Assembly (NCBI GenBank): GCA_021186555.1
Contig: JAJKFL010000042.1
Span: forward strand, 29,987,215-30,051,214
DNA from: Reticulitermes speratus
Lineage: Eukaryota; Arthropoda; Insecta; Blattodea; Rhinotermitidae
Length of the DNA stretch: 64,000 bases
Reading direction: 5' to 3'
A program made the translations under genes and the position numbers. Below the pieces are notes generated by a model, which worked only from the letters and a program-made list of their open reading frames with translations, ran no database searches and was not told the origin of the DNA. Below are positions 33,839-45,600 of the stretch, in pieces. The first letter of the stretch is position 1; every line of letters begins with the position of its first letter.

Positions 33839-34110
33839 TTGCAATGTTTCCATCTTTTTCAACTAACAATGCATAAAACACAACCTTGTCCCAAAATACG
33901 CCAAAATTCATATACCCAACACTTCTCCCGCCGCAAAAGTTACAAAAAAGAAAGCCCAAATAGCGTTTACCAAACACACCTACAACTTACAACAGAATGG
34001 CGAAATACCTGGATGCTTATCAAATAAACCACTGTGGATGACCTCAGCAATGAATTCCAAGAGACATACGAAACAATAAACAAGAAACTTTGTCTTTCTT
34101 TCTTAGCCTT
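33839..34110 (+). pseudogene. Possible Penelope-like element N-terminal ORF fragment
   Basis: Frames here read SPNSVYQTHLQLTTEWRNTW and SNEFQETYETINKKL. They resemble the coiled N-terminal region of insect Penelope-like ORFs, where a Tyr..HL.....W..TW block is followed by a YETIN-type block. The frame is interrupted between them by a stop near 34,026. No reverse transcriptase or GIY-YIG domain follows. The match is short, so I hold it loosely. Confidence 0.4.
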
Positions 34111-35440
34111 GACTTCGGTCTGCCTACTCATTGTAGGTGTAGAGGTTATTGTTGCCCTTGATCACACCCCCACAATATATGATTGTACTTCACTCTCTCA
34201 TAGTGCACCCGTCCTCATCCCACCCAAAGCCAACCCTAAATACACTAGAAGCGTTTACATATCTGTTATCAATAATTTAGATTCTAGAAATAGTATTGAC
34301 TTAACTTACAAAAGTTGTAACTATTTGGCAATCCAAATGCATATTGTTGCGCGCACGATACAATAACAGCAAGAAATTGTAAAACAATAAAAAACAGGCT
34401 GCAAAATTAATTCTACAGATATTATAGACAGCGTAGCCGTGTAACGCTAACGTCGGCCGACCGTGAAGAAAGAATACGGACTCGATCGCACAGGCAAACC
34501 AAGCGGTCGCCTGGGCGGCATATTTAACGCTTAGTTTCGTTTTTTGTTTAACATTTTCATCACCGTGTCTCGGAATTTTGTTGTTAATTACGATAAAGTT
34601 TTCAGGAGATTAAGCACTTCTTAACCGAGAGAAGAGAGAGCGGGAACACATTTAGGCTTGCGCCGGCCCTGCTCTTTAAGCCCAAGTCCGCGTTCCCGAA
34701 GGAGATCACTGTGTTTACGTTTAAATCTGGGTTGCCGGAAGGCAGACACCATCTCTGTTTTCGTACATTCTTATTATGGCAACAGGCTCTGAGGTTCCAT
34801 TTGGCTGCCAACTGGGTCGGAGAACCGATGTCTAAATACTGAATTATGATGGTTGTCATTCGTTCCTCGGCACTCCTGCTGCCGTCGTCGGTATTTTACT
34901 GCCTCCTGGCGATATACTGCTTCCAGACACCTTCCTCGTTATTTCCCACCATGGGAACATAATTTGCTTTGAATCCCTGTGTCGGTACGATGAAAACGGA
35001 AGCGAAATTGTTGTACAAAGTGTCCAGCTTAAAGCGGAACCCGCTCGTAGAGCGTACACTAACAAGCTGTGTTTTACAGGACTTTTCTAATCGCGGGACT
35101 GCTCGCCACGGAGTACCGTCCGTCAGCTGAATGTGAGCACGGAGTGCCCTCCTCTCCCAACAGACTACTTTTGTTTCGCGTCAAAACAGAAACTTGAACA
35201 CAGCCTTTGAGACCCCATGAATGACTATACTTTATTTCACGACGACTGAGGGGCAAAGCATACATTACAATAATAAGGACGGTTTGTCAGTGAAGTGGAC
35301 GAGGGCAGAACCCATGCGAAGTACATTCATTATTTTAAATATATTGTAGCGTGAAATCTCTCTTTATATACTTTGTATTGGTGATGGCGGAAAAAAATAT
35401 AGCTGTTAACCGTAATTGTCAGTCATAAGTTTGATAATAT
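34111..35440. other. No gene recognised
   Basis: Short frames only. 34,600-35,280 is less AT-rich than its surroundings but has no recognisable domain. Confidence 0.4.
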
Positions 35441-35698
35441 TCTTCTGGGGACCTGTATTTGTATTTGTATTTTATTCACAATCCGTAAATCCAATATACA
35501 GTCTCAGAGACAAAACAGGATGTGGATTTGGTCAAACATACATACAAACCAACAAGTCATACGAAATATACATTGTCAAACAACACATACAGTCTACAAA
35601 ATAGACCTAACGCACAAAACATATAGTAAAACAATTAATACAGGATACTGTTAAAACCTAGCACTGACATAAAAACAATTAAAACCAATAAATCTTGT

Positions 35699-36874
35699 TC
35701 AGTTCATTATATTGTAATTAAAATATTCCTCCACAGAGTAAAAAGAATGTAGATGAAAAAATCGCTTTAAGGCATTTTTAAAACATTTTATGTCATCAGA
35801 CAATTCCTTTATATCAGCTGGAAGACAGTTGAAAACCTTTATTCCAAAGTAATAGGGTCCCTTGTAATATTTAGCCAGATTGGCTAATGGCTGGTGAAGA
35901 TTTGTTTTATTTCTAGTTTCATAATTATGAACATCCATATTTACCTTAAATTGGTGTTTATTATTCACCATATATAGTATTAGTGTATATAAATATTGTG
36001 AATAAAAGGGCAATATTTCCATTTTCTTAAACAACTTCCTACAAGAGTCCCTATTACCTGAGTTAGTTATTATTCTGATTATCCTCTTTTGCATTTTAAA
36101 TACTTTGACACTGTGTGGGGAATTACCCCAGAAAATAATACCATAATTTAGGGTAGAGTGTATGTGAGCAAAGTAAATTAACTTAAGTGTATCTAATGGT
36201 ACAATATATTTTATATTTCTTAATGCATAACATGCAGAGGATATTTTGCTGATAACCTGTTCAATATGCTGTTTCCAGGATAGAGTGTCGTCAATAGTTA
36301 ATCCAAGAAATTTAGTCTCTGTAACATTAGTTAAACTTTTATGATCATATTTAATTTGAGTAGTGATATTATAATAATTCTTGGTTCGAAATTCTAAATA
36401 TTGAGTTTTATCAAAGTTTAAGGTAAGTAGATTGACCTTAAACCAAGTAATTATATCTTTGAACGTTTGGTTTAGATTTGTATTAAAGTTTAATTTATTT
36501 GTATCTGTTATTACAATGCTGGCGTCGTCTGCATAAAGTACCATATTATTATCCTTATTTATAATTTTAGGAAGATCATTAATGTAAAATAAAAAAAACA
36601 AAGGGCCAAGAATCGAGCCCTGTGGGACACCACATTTTATTGTTTCCCATTTGGATGAATTATTACTATCACTTATATTTCCCAATACTACTCTTTGATG
36701 TCTATCTGTTAAATAAGATCTAATTAATGTTTTAAATTTCCCTTCAATTCCATAGAATTCGAGTTTATCCAGTAATATTTTATGGTCTACACAGTCAAAA
36801 GCCTTTTGTAGATCACAAAAAATACCTCCCACTTTTAAATTATTATTCATAGCAGTTAGAATATTATTTATCAC
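35699..36874 (-). CDS. LINE reverse transcriptase, palm to C-terminus
   Basis: 391 codons. Motifs in order: FCDLQKAFDCVDH (block A with catalytic Asp), GVPQGSILGPLFFLFYINDL (block B), MVLYADDASIVI (YADD active site), FLGLTIDDTLSW (primer grip/thumb), INYGI-type FWGNSP, IQ-type KMQKRIIRIIT, and C-terminal YETRNKTNLHQPLANLAKY. It copies LINE RNA into DNA at a nicked target. The N-terminal blocks are in the next upstream frame (36,948-37,646). The join is a +1 change at the six-T run near 36,980. All catalytic residues are present. Confidence 0.9.
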   Translation of the reverse strand: MINNILTAMNNNLKVGGIFCDLQKAFDCVDHKILLDKLEFYGIEGKFKTLIRSYLTDRHQRVVLGNISDSNNSSKWETIKCGVPQGSILGPLFFLFYINDLPKIINKDNNMVLYADDASIVITDTNKLNFNTNLNQTFKDIITWFKVNLLTLNFDKTQYLEFRTKNYYNITTQIKYDHKSLTNVTETKFLGLTIDDTLSWKQHIEQVISKISSACYALRNIKYIVPLDTLKLIYFAHIHSTLNYGIIFWGNSPHSVKVFKMQKRIIRIITNSGNRDSCRKLFKKMEILPFYSQYLYTLILYMVNNKHQFKVNMDVHNYETRNKTNLHQPLANLAKYYKGPYYFGIKVFNCLPADIKELSDDIKCFKNALKRFFHLHSFYSVEEYFNYNIMN

Positions 36875-36947
36875 TGTAAAGGCAGCTTTCTCAGTCGAGG
36901 AATGTGTCCTAAATCCATATTGTTCGTGTGCCAGAATACTGTTTGTT

Positions 36948-37646
36948 TCAATATGAGTAATAAGTCTCCCATAAATGAGTTTTTTCAGTAATCTTAGAGA
37001 AAGAAGTCAACAATGATATAGGTCTATAATTGGAAATTTCCTGTATGTTTCCTTTTTTAAATATAGGTTTAACTACGGCAAATTTTAATCTATCAGGAAA
37101 AACACCAGTACTAAGTATCTTATTACAAATATGTGTTAACGGTGAGATTATAAATGGTGCACTTGATTTTATAATTCTATTTGAGATATCATCGTACCCA
37201 CTTGGATTTTTAGGTTTTAATGATTTAATAATATTTTCAATTTCATAAGTGGTGGCATACTGCCAACTCATTTTAGTGAAGGGTCTACTAAAATTATTTG
37301 CTAAGTAAGTAATTGGAGTAGTTATACTCGTATTTATATGTTTATTATTATCTAATACAATAGAGTCAGCTATAGATAAGAAATATTTATTAAGAGTATT
37401 AGCACTAGTGTTCTGATTCATTATTACTTTATTGTCTACCACTAGGGATTGAATACCTATGCCTCTTTTTGTTTTCCCTTTTTCCTCATTTATTATTTTC
37501 CAGGTGCTCCTCATTTTGTTATTAGAGTTACTAATAATTCTATTGTAATGTAATTTTTTTGCTGCTAGGATTACTTTTGTTAATATTTTACAATATTGTT
37601 TGTAATATATTTTAAGATTTAAATCATTGGAGTGTCTACATAACAA
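36948..37646 (-). CDS. LINE reverse transcriptase, N-terminal blocks
   Basis: 232 codons. Holds the endonuclease-RT linker (LTKVILAAKKLHYNRII) and RT blocks 0-2: IIKSLKPKNPSGYDDISN, ISPLTHICNKILSTGVFP, FAVVKPIFKKGN and ISNYRPISLLTSFSKI. The frame is lost right after SKITEK at an A6 run (36,980-36,985 on plus). Reading one base differently continues into the canonical EK-xIYGRL sequence and the next ORF. This looks like an indel in a homopolymer, either real or from the assembly. Confidence 0.88.
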   Translation of the reverse strand: MLCRHSNDLNLKIYYKQYCKILTKVILAAKKLHYNRIISNSNNKMRSTWKIINEEKGKTKRGIGIQSLVVDNKVIMNQNTSANTLNKYFLSIADSIVLDNNKHINTSITTPITYLANNFSRPFTKMSWQYATTYEIENIIKSLKPKNPSGYDDISNRIIKSSAPFIISPLTHICNKILSTGVFPDRLKFAVVKPIFKKGNIQEISNYRPISLLTSFSKITEKTHLWETYYSY

Positions 37647-37678
37647 TAATATTTCTCTTTTCCTTTTACATGAGGTCC

Positions 37679-38400
37679 TTATCCCTTTTGTAATCCATTT
37701 GTTATAGTTATTGTTTTGATTTCTTTTTTTGGGAAACTAGAGTTAAAACACCTTAAATATGTATTGAGAAAATTGTTAAACATATTATTAACATTATTAT
37801 TCCCAAATATATTATCCCAGTGTTCCCAACTTAATAGGAGTTGAAATTCGGCTATGGTATTTTTATTAATATTTCTAGTATAGGTAGATTCAAAAGTACT
37901 ATTTGGTACAGAGATATTATTCAGTGCTATGAGCTGCGCATCATGGTCAGACAGTCCATTTATACACGGTTTTATGGTGTATCTTCTTGTTTTATCAATA
38001 AATATATTATCTATCGAGGTAGCTGAATTATTAACAATTCTTGTGGGAAAGTATACAGTACCCATAAGATTATAAGTACTTAACATGTCGTCTAGCTGTG
38101 TTTTATTGTTATTAGACTCTAGGTAGTTTATATTTATATCACCGCATATTATAAGTTCAGAGTTATACATGTGATAAGAATTGAGTATAAAGTCAAGTTT
38201 GTTGAGAAAATAATCATAATTGCCAGATGGAGCTCTATATACACAGAAAATAATTACCTTTTTCTTATTTAGTTTTATTTGAATGGCAGCAATTTCAATA
38301 TCTTGTTCCTTACAATATTTTTATAGATTTATGGTAGTGAATTTTAAGTTTTCTTGAATATATATACAAACACCACCATTTTTTAATTTATTCCTGCAAT
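37679..38400 (-). CDS. LINE apurinic-type endonuclease, partial
   Basis: Reads GAKYCRNKLKNGGVCIYI, then IIFCVYRAPSGNYDYFLNKL, LIICGDININYL (catalytic Asp/Asn block), SIDNIFID and NGLSDHDAQL (SDH active-site block). It nicks target DNA for reverse transcription. The N-terminal WNV/E-type block is missing by 5' truncation, and a TAA lies inside the early part (after FTTINL). The frame leaves at an A7 run near 37,722-37,728, and the linker continues in the frame of the 36,948-37,646 ORF. Confidence 0.85.
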
Positions 38401-38440
38401 ATTTTGCACCTAATTTGTATTTAGAAATGTGTGTAGCATC

Positions 38441-40411
38441 CATTTCATAGTTGGTAAGATGACCTGTCTGTCTATACTGTGCAGTAAAAGGGTTGTGGTT
38501 GCACCATGGGACGGCGAGGGCTCCCAGACACTAAGGCGGGTCTCCGGTACTGTCTCGTGTAAATTAGTTTTCATTATAACCGATAATATAAACGACAAAG
38601 TGCACAAGTTCTTGACAACGTGTGTACTTTGATCGCCACATCGGTTAAGTACACGGAACACAGTAAAAATACATCCAGAATGGTTTGAAACATTCCGATC
38701 AAAACGTGTTATATTTTGTGGACACATTTTTCTACTGGTCGCTTTTTTTGTAGGGAGAGGTGAATAAGACGTGTGTCTGCATCAGCGCTTATTTGTTCGC
38801 ACTTGTTTGTGTATGGTCCATTACCAGTTAATATTTTTACAACAGGTAGTAAAACAGTTACTACTGCGTGGGCCATCATGCGAGGATCATGCATGGACTA
38901 TGCGAGGAAGGATGTGGGGATAAGAGGCGTTGTTCTGTTTGTTGTTTACTTCGCCTGGGCAAACGTTACGAAATGGGCATTAGCTAATTCAGTCAGTCGA
39001 GATAAGTAAATCCAGTGGAAGGACGATAACAAGTACGTATAAGTGTGTCTGACGTATCTGCGTATCTGTGCTCTGACGGTCGGAACTGTTGTATCACACT
39101 GAAGGTGGCTTGTAGCATCTGCCCACTGGACGCTTCATGAACGGTGGAAACCGACGTTTGCACTCTATTTTATTTCTTCCTGTTTGAACAATGAGTATGG
39201 TAGAGTATTCACAGGTTACGTCTTTAAAACAGTGATGTGACAAGATTTTCTAGATAATAAATGAAGCACGTAATTACGTTTGGAACTAAACATTTAAGCG
39301 TCATTTTGCACTGTGAAGGCCATTTCACTATAATGCAAATAATTATATTCAGAGTTTTGTTGGGAGGGTGAAGGCAACTACTGCATGCTATGTACCACAC
39401 TGTTGTAGATGTAGTTATAATTTAGTTTAGGTCAATTGTAAGGTAAGTGTATAGTGTGTTTCATTGTGTTGTGTGTAAAGTCTTCAGTATGCTGTAGACA
39501 TTTGAATCAGTGCCCATACCACTTATTTACAATTTACAGGCTAACACATGTCCAAAATTTCGGTCCAGACTACTATTTTAGTTCTAACATTTAACAAAAA
39601 GTTTATGGCACATACTGAAAAGAATTTAACTTACCTGTGTATCATGTTCTTTCATTGTGGGGAGGTGGATATGCAAGAGTACATGGAATTAAAATATTGA
39701 AAAGGATTAACAAACTCCCTGATATTTGAACACCACAATCCAAAAAGCATGCTGACAGACCCAGTTCTCAACTAGTTCTGTCTACATAATTCACATTATA
39801 AAAACCTGTTTATTTAAAACAGTGTTCCAAATGGTAATTTTTGTGAGGTCTCCCCCACCCCCCATTCTATACATGGTTCTTCCCCCTCCCCAATTTGAGC
39901 CACACATTCAGCCAAATATAACTTTAATCTTAAACACGTGCCCCAAAATAAGAGCTGTTTTGACAACTGTTCAAAAGATGGTTAAAAGTAACTGCTTTAC
40001 ATATTCAAAACTTAAACATACAGTATTAACAACAAAAGTTTTTGAACTAAGAAATAGCTGTCAGTCATTGACTTCATTTTTATTGTATTTTAATTTCATT
40101 TAATTCCAGATCTCATTGTTACTAGACATAAGAACCACCAGCAGCATTTTAACATCTTGTTTATTGTGCCAGTGGAAGTAATATGTAGTGTTCCCCATTA
40201 ATATATTCAGGATGTTTTGTATGGGCAGGCAAATAAAATACACCATGGGCCATATATTTTACAAATCTGACTTCTTTGAATTCTTATCTCATGCTGCTAA
40301 GTGGTGGTCAACTCTTTGCTGATGTACTATATCATTACATATATATTACCCTCAAAACTGAACAAATAATTTGAAGTAAAGAAGTTTACATTAAATTTGG
40401 ACAATTACATT
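38441..40411. other. No gene recognised (upstream of GALM)
   Basis: AT-rich. A non-coding first exon or the start-codon exon of the mutarotase gene could lie here or further on, but no splice-consistent ATG stands out. A 78-codon plus frame at 38,773-39,009 has no known relatives. Confidence 0.4.
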
Positions 40412-40860
40412 ACATTACATTATATGTACACATTCCACGAATCCACAGTTGCGTCACAAAGACAAAAGGGATATGGAACAAGTCATAAAATATACAAACA
40501 CCATATAAAAACATTACAAACATACACAAAAACACACGCACACACACACTTTATGAATCAATGATCTATCCGGTAATAGATATCAGTCATCGCACACTCA
40601 TGTGTACACATATACTGATTAAGGTCAAAATTACACTTCAAAATTATGATTGAGCATATAAATAATATAACAAATATAAAAATTGAATTCTTAAAATACA
40701 TAGAATTGAAATACAATATAATAAAATTGAGTACAATTTATCAGAAACAACCATATTTTGCCTCACATCATGAGTCTATATTAAGCATTCATGTATTCTT
40801 CTATGGAATAAAATGCTATATCAATTAAATATTTTCTTAATTGTAACAGAAAGTTTTACC
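40412..40860 (-). mobile_element. LINE 3'-end fragment
   Basis: Starts on plus with ATTAC repeats (40,412-40,426), then ACACATTCCACGAATCCACAG, a 3' untranslated block shared with the LINEs at 43,250 and 35,480. On minus the ORF end reads LRKYLIDIAFYSIEEYMNA, matching the FYSVEEYF tail of the young LINE. Everything upstream is truncated. Confidence 0.6.
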
Positions 40861-40934
40861 TGTTTATAACCAGTTCAGCAATAACAAAACAAAACTTCAT
40901 GAAATTTTCTACTAATAATAGAAGTGTAAAGTAA

Positions 40935-41172
40935 AAGGTAAAGTTCACCCTAGAACAGGCCACGAAGGCCCAGAGGGGGAGTAGAGGTATAGCTCTACTC
41001 TTTCTTTAACCCGGTGCTAGATGGGAGTGGGTGGTCAACTCTATGCCCTGGCCGGTCTACCCCCGGGAATGACCCGGTACCCATTGTACAGGAGGCTGGG
41101 TGGGCCCCAGGGCCGGTTTGGACGGCTGTGGAAAATCTCGCCCCCACAGGGATTCAATCCCCAGACCGTCCA
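40935..41172 (-). repeat. SINE family C copy, head truncated
   Basis: Shares GGGGGAGTAGAGGTATAGC, GACCCGGTACCCATTG and CTGGGTGGGCCCCAGGGCC with the family. On minus only the box-B-like part of the tRNA-like head remains (GGGGATTGAATCCC). Confidence 0.65.
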
Positions 41173-41289
41173 ATAATAAAAGTGTATTAGTTGAAATATG
41201 GTTTATGGTAATAAAGAAATAAATGAAGTAGTCACAGCTATTACAACAGTTACCATACAATTAGTTTACTTTGCATATTTAAATTCTAC

Positions 41290-41800
41290 TGTTTCTTAGG
41301 AATTAACATTGTGGGGAAATTCAACAGACAACAGATAAAGTATTCACCATCCAAAAGAAAATTGAGTAACGGCAGGTGTCAAGAAAAGATTCTCTTGTAG
41401 GCAGTTCCTTAAGAAATTTAATATAGGACCTACTGACGCTTGAAAATGAAGGCAGTAAGTTCCTTCAAAATACTGAGATCCAATTACCCTGTAACATAGT
41501 GTCAGACCTCAGAAGAGAATCCTCAAATTTAATGTATTTCCCCCTGCCATTGAATACATATTCTCATTACAGTCTTTCATTGCAGACAGTACAAATTTCA
41601 AACAAATTCAGAAATACACAGTATGAGACATAAACTTACCTGTATGTACCATACGCTAACCTCACTAGTCACCACAAAGGTGTGTACTATGCAGGAGCCA
41701 ATTTGTACAATGCTCCTACATTTAACATTAAAACCGTGAGCCATGATATAATAGTATTTAAGTCAGCAATGAAATACTATCTCTCAGTCCATTTCTTCTA
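41290..41800 (+). pseudogene. Decayed CR1/Jockey-like LINE reverse transcriptase, C-terminal tail
   Basis: Not visible as a long open frame, but pieces follow in order on plus: LWGNSTDNR, TAGVKKRFSCRQFLKKFNI, FSLQSFIADSTNFKQ, NLTSHHKGVYYAGANLYNA and TVSHDIIVFKSAMKYYLSV. They match the tails of LINEs elsewhere in the window. Stops and frame shifts separate the pieces. Orientation is the same as the GALM gene just downstream. Confidence 0.65.
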
Positions 41801-42443
41801 GTCAGGAGAAAAATGTTTTTAACCAAAAGCTTATTAAGTAGTGTGCCTGTTATTAAGTAATTTTTGATGCAAATACCTTGCTGTATTCTTGGTCTGTATA
41901 CACTAATATGTGTACAAAATGAGTATAAATAGTCGTACAAACGACATATTTCATATTTGTATTGTACTGAATTATATTCATATTATGACATCTTATACAT
42001 TTTTGTACTATAAGGGATCTGGGAGTGTAAGAAAATTCAGTTGTCTTACTATGTAAGAATTGGTGTGCTCTTTTATTAGGATTTAGTGACACAGAGTTGA
42101 ATAACAGGAAGATGATGTTGAAAAGTACATACTTTATATCATTTTGCCATCTCTTAACATACTCATAATGTCTATACAAATTACAAACAATATTAAAGAA
42201 GTCATTATGCATCAGGCAGATCCAGCAGAATCTGTTTCATTTTCTCAGTCATTTCATGAGAAGGTTACGAAGTGAGTTACAGAAAGAAGTTTCTTACATT
42301 TAAAAATACCATGGTATATTAACAGTTTCACTTACTGTCACTTCCAGCTGTAAAACTGGTGATACATTTTTGTCAACAGTTCCCCCACAGGTGTCATGCA
42401 GCTGTCTCCTCAAAGCAATCCAATTACTGTTCAAATTCTTCAG

Positions 42444-42644
42444 ATGTCAGACTTGTTGAAGATATATTTGGAACCTTCAAAAATGAAGCAGGGAAAACAA
42501 AAACAGTTAGACGTTTCACTTTGTCCAATAAAAATGGGATGAGTGTAGAGATCATCAACTATGGAGCAACCATCACTAGTCTGAATGTTCCTGACAGAAC
42601 TGGAAATGTTGAAGATATTGTCTTGGGTTTTGACAATGTGGAAG
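42444..42644 (+). CDS. GALM: GALM exon a (first recognised coding exon)
   Basis: Encodes VRLVEDIFGTFKNEAGK through VEIINYGATITSLNVPDRTG to IVLGFDNVE, the N-terminal beta-sandwich start. The donor is GAAG|GTAAGT at 42,645. The 5' border is uncertain: an acceptor ending TTCTTCAG at 42,443 is suggested because homology starts there, but the frame is open back to an alternative acceptor at 42,347 (TCACTTCCAG). Confidence 0.85.
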
Positions 42645-45600
42645 GTAAGTGGTTGTGTTCATATTATGCGATGGTTTGTTTAAAATTATAATCCTGTGTG
42701 GAACTGGTGTCTTTCACAGTAATGCTGTCCGGGTCATCTGATACGCCCTTATCTGCCTTAAGCTCTAAAGTCCAGTAAACATTTAAAAGCATTAAGCAGA
42801 TTCTCCCTGTATTATACTGTATTTTCAAAAGTTAGCTCCATCATTAAAGCTTGTTATGTAATTATTTTTCTTGCTTCGTGACCTTAATGGTTTATACAGT
42901 ACAGAATGAAAAATTACCACACAGTCATGAATCTTGAGCTGGCAATTATGTAAGTGGGAGTAACTGCAGCCTATTTTAAGGTACAGTGCTGAAAGTATTT
43001 GCCTGGAGGTACTGGGAAACCACATGAAACCTCAGTCATGATAGATAACTGGTCTCCAGACCTCCAAAATACAACTAAGAATGATGTGGTGTGCCATGCT
43101 ATGACATACAGAATTGGAGATGATTCTGAAGTTAAACGAACTATTGCATAAGAGTAGTCTGGTCAACAGTATCACAGTTCCAGTCTTTTAATTTTTAGCC
43201 TTCTTGTTCTAGGAAGTCTTTGTATATACAGATGTGCCCCAACTTATAATATAATACATACATATATACATACATTCCATGGATCCATAGGTGTGTTACA
43301 AAGACAATAGGATGTGGAAGAAGTCATAAATACACCACATACACAATTTTTGTAGTGTAAAATACTATAAGCATTTTACAAAACAGTATTATAGATCATT
43401 GTTAAACATAAAAAATTCATCTACAGAATAAAAGGAGCATGTAAGCATTTTCTTAAGGATACTTTAAATTTTGCCTTTTCATTCTTAAGTATTGCCAGAC
43501 TATGTGGTAAACTGTTGAAAATTTGGATGTCAGCATAAAATGTACTTTTTTGAAAACAAGATAGGTTGGCATCTGAGCTTTGAAGATGGTGCTTATTCCC
43601 TGTATTAATATTGTGTATAGATGAATTTTTTTGAACATTTTCCTGATTACTGATAATGAAGTTCATTAATTAATATATATATTGGCACAGAACAGGTAGA
43701 CTCTCTTATTGTTTACATAAACTTCTACATGAAGTTCTGGGTTGTGCACCAGCCATAATTCTAATGATTTTCTTTTGTAAAGTAAAAATCTTCCCACTGT
43801 TGGAAGAGTTACCACAAAAAATTATTCCATATTTTATAACAGAAATAAAGTATGCACAGTAAATTGATTTGAGAGTGTTAATGTTACTGATATGGACCAT
43901 CATCCTAATGGCATAACATGCTCCACTTAAATTAGGAATCATTTGTTCAATATGAGTCTTCCAATTTAGGTGGTTATCAATTTGTAAACCAATAAATTTT
44001 GTATTTACAGTCTCTTCTATATATTTTTCTTTATAACCAATATGTAATGTAGAATGTGATGACTTATTTGTTATAAATTTCATTATATTTGTTTCATCTA
44101 GATTTAGGACTAACTTATTAGCAGCAAACCATTCAATCATATGAGAGAGAACTAAATCTGACACTGAACAGAAATCTTCAAAATTTCTGCTTGAAATTAT
44201 GACACTAGTGTCATCAGCCAATAATATTGTTTCTGATATAGAATTTATTCTCAGAGGAAGGTCATTTACATATGTTATGAACAATAGAGGCCCTAAAATT
44301 AATCCTTGGGGAACTCCATGTTTCAGGTACCACAATCGGAGAAAAAGTGTTTAGTTGCTTCAACTTTCTCTCTTATATTAGTTAAATAGGATCTCAACCA
44401 ATCTTCAGATACTCCTTGAATTCCAAAGAAATGTAATTTAGCTAACAAAGTTTCATGATTTATCAATCAAAAGCCTTTGCCAATTCACAGAAAGTTCCTC
44501 CAATGTGCATTTTTCGGTTAATAGATTTAAATATGTTGTACATATACACCAACTGTTCAGTATTAAACTAGTAAGATGTAAACACAGATTGGGCACCCAA
44601 ACACAGTACTGCACTCAGCATTGTAAAAACTGATGAAAACAAAAACAAAGGGACCAGACAACACTTGACACATGTGCATGTGTACTGCATCAGTCAGTTG
44701 CAGGGCTTACTGATCATATCATGGTCATAAGTATATGTAATCATAAGGTGATGGTGCTGTGGGTTGGGGAGTGTATGTGTTAACATCACACTGAAGTATA
44801 CTTTGTCTTTATGATATTTTGGCTCTGAAACCAATTAGGTACTCTTGGATTCAGAATCCTTATGTCCTGATGCCTCTGGTATAAAACCAACTGACATAAA
44901 GAAGGCCTTTCACAACACTGACAACCAAAAAATACAGAATGGTGTTGTGATGGAGGGTGAGCTGTGACTGCAGCACTGTTTTTGGCAATGTAGTACTGAA
45001 CTACCATTTCTTAATAACTGTGCCACTTGCATACAATGATGTATCACTGTGATTAGGGAATCAGTAGTTTGGTGGCATTGAGGGAACTCTGGCAAAGGGA
45101 TCCTGGTGGGGGAGGGGGGGGGGGTCAAAAATAGAATATAATTTTTAACAAAAGATGATACAGCTCTTCTTTGGATGGAAGTGAGGATTCTGTGAGGGTT
45201 ATTTGGTGGCATTTCAACTGTTTCTGGTTTCCATTACTTTGTTACAGAATATCTAGGACCAAACAACCCATACTTTGGATGTATTGTGGGAAGAGTTGCC
45301 AACAGGATTGGCAAAGGGACATTCAGTATCGGCGGTCAAGAATATAATGTAACTCTTAACAGAGGAACATACCATCTCCATGGTGGGACAACAGGTTTTG
45401 ATAAGGTTAGCCTAGTACTCTTAGTCACCATACTGTTCTTTGATTTCAGGCCCCAGAAGAGTGCATCTCATACTGTTCTTTGTTTAATTTCTTTAAAGGA
45501 GAAAAAGGCTCAGAGACCAGTCATGCTATCTATATGTTTTATGCCGAGAAAGTTTTGAAATCAGTTGAGAATTTTTTATAAGATAAATGTCATGGAGATA

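Larger units (their letters stand above)
35448..38440 (-). mobile_element. Young 5'-truncated CR1/Jockey-like LINE
   Basis: The minus-strand element runs from a truncated endonuclease (about 38,440) to a 3' tail of ATTTGT-type repeats (35,448-35,475 as seen on plus). About 225 bp of 3' untranslated sequence separates the stop at 35,699 from the tail. Coding is continuous apart from two homopolymer frame changes and one stop, so this is the best-preserved mobile element in the window. Confidence 0.85.

Noticed and set aside
38773..39009. 78-codon plus frame as a possible GALM first exon
   Set aside because: No splice donor in the right phase could be justified and the sequence does not resemble mutarotase N-termini.
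42359..42443. Treating the GTG-started frame as the GALM start
   Set aside because: No ATG in frame and no homology before about 42,446. Nuclear genes do not normally start at GTG, so an upstream exon is more likely.
45100..45125. G-homopolymer as a regulatory G-quadruplex
   Set aside because: A single run broken by two As without spaced tracts; likely low-complexity sequence of uncertain length.
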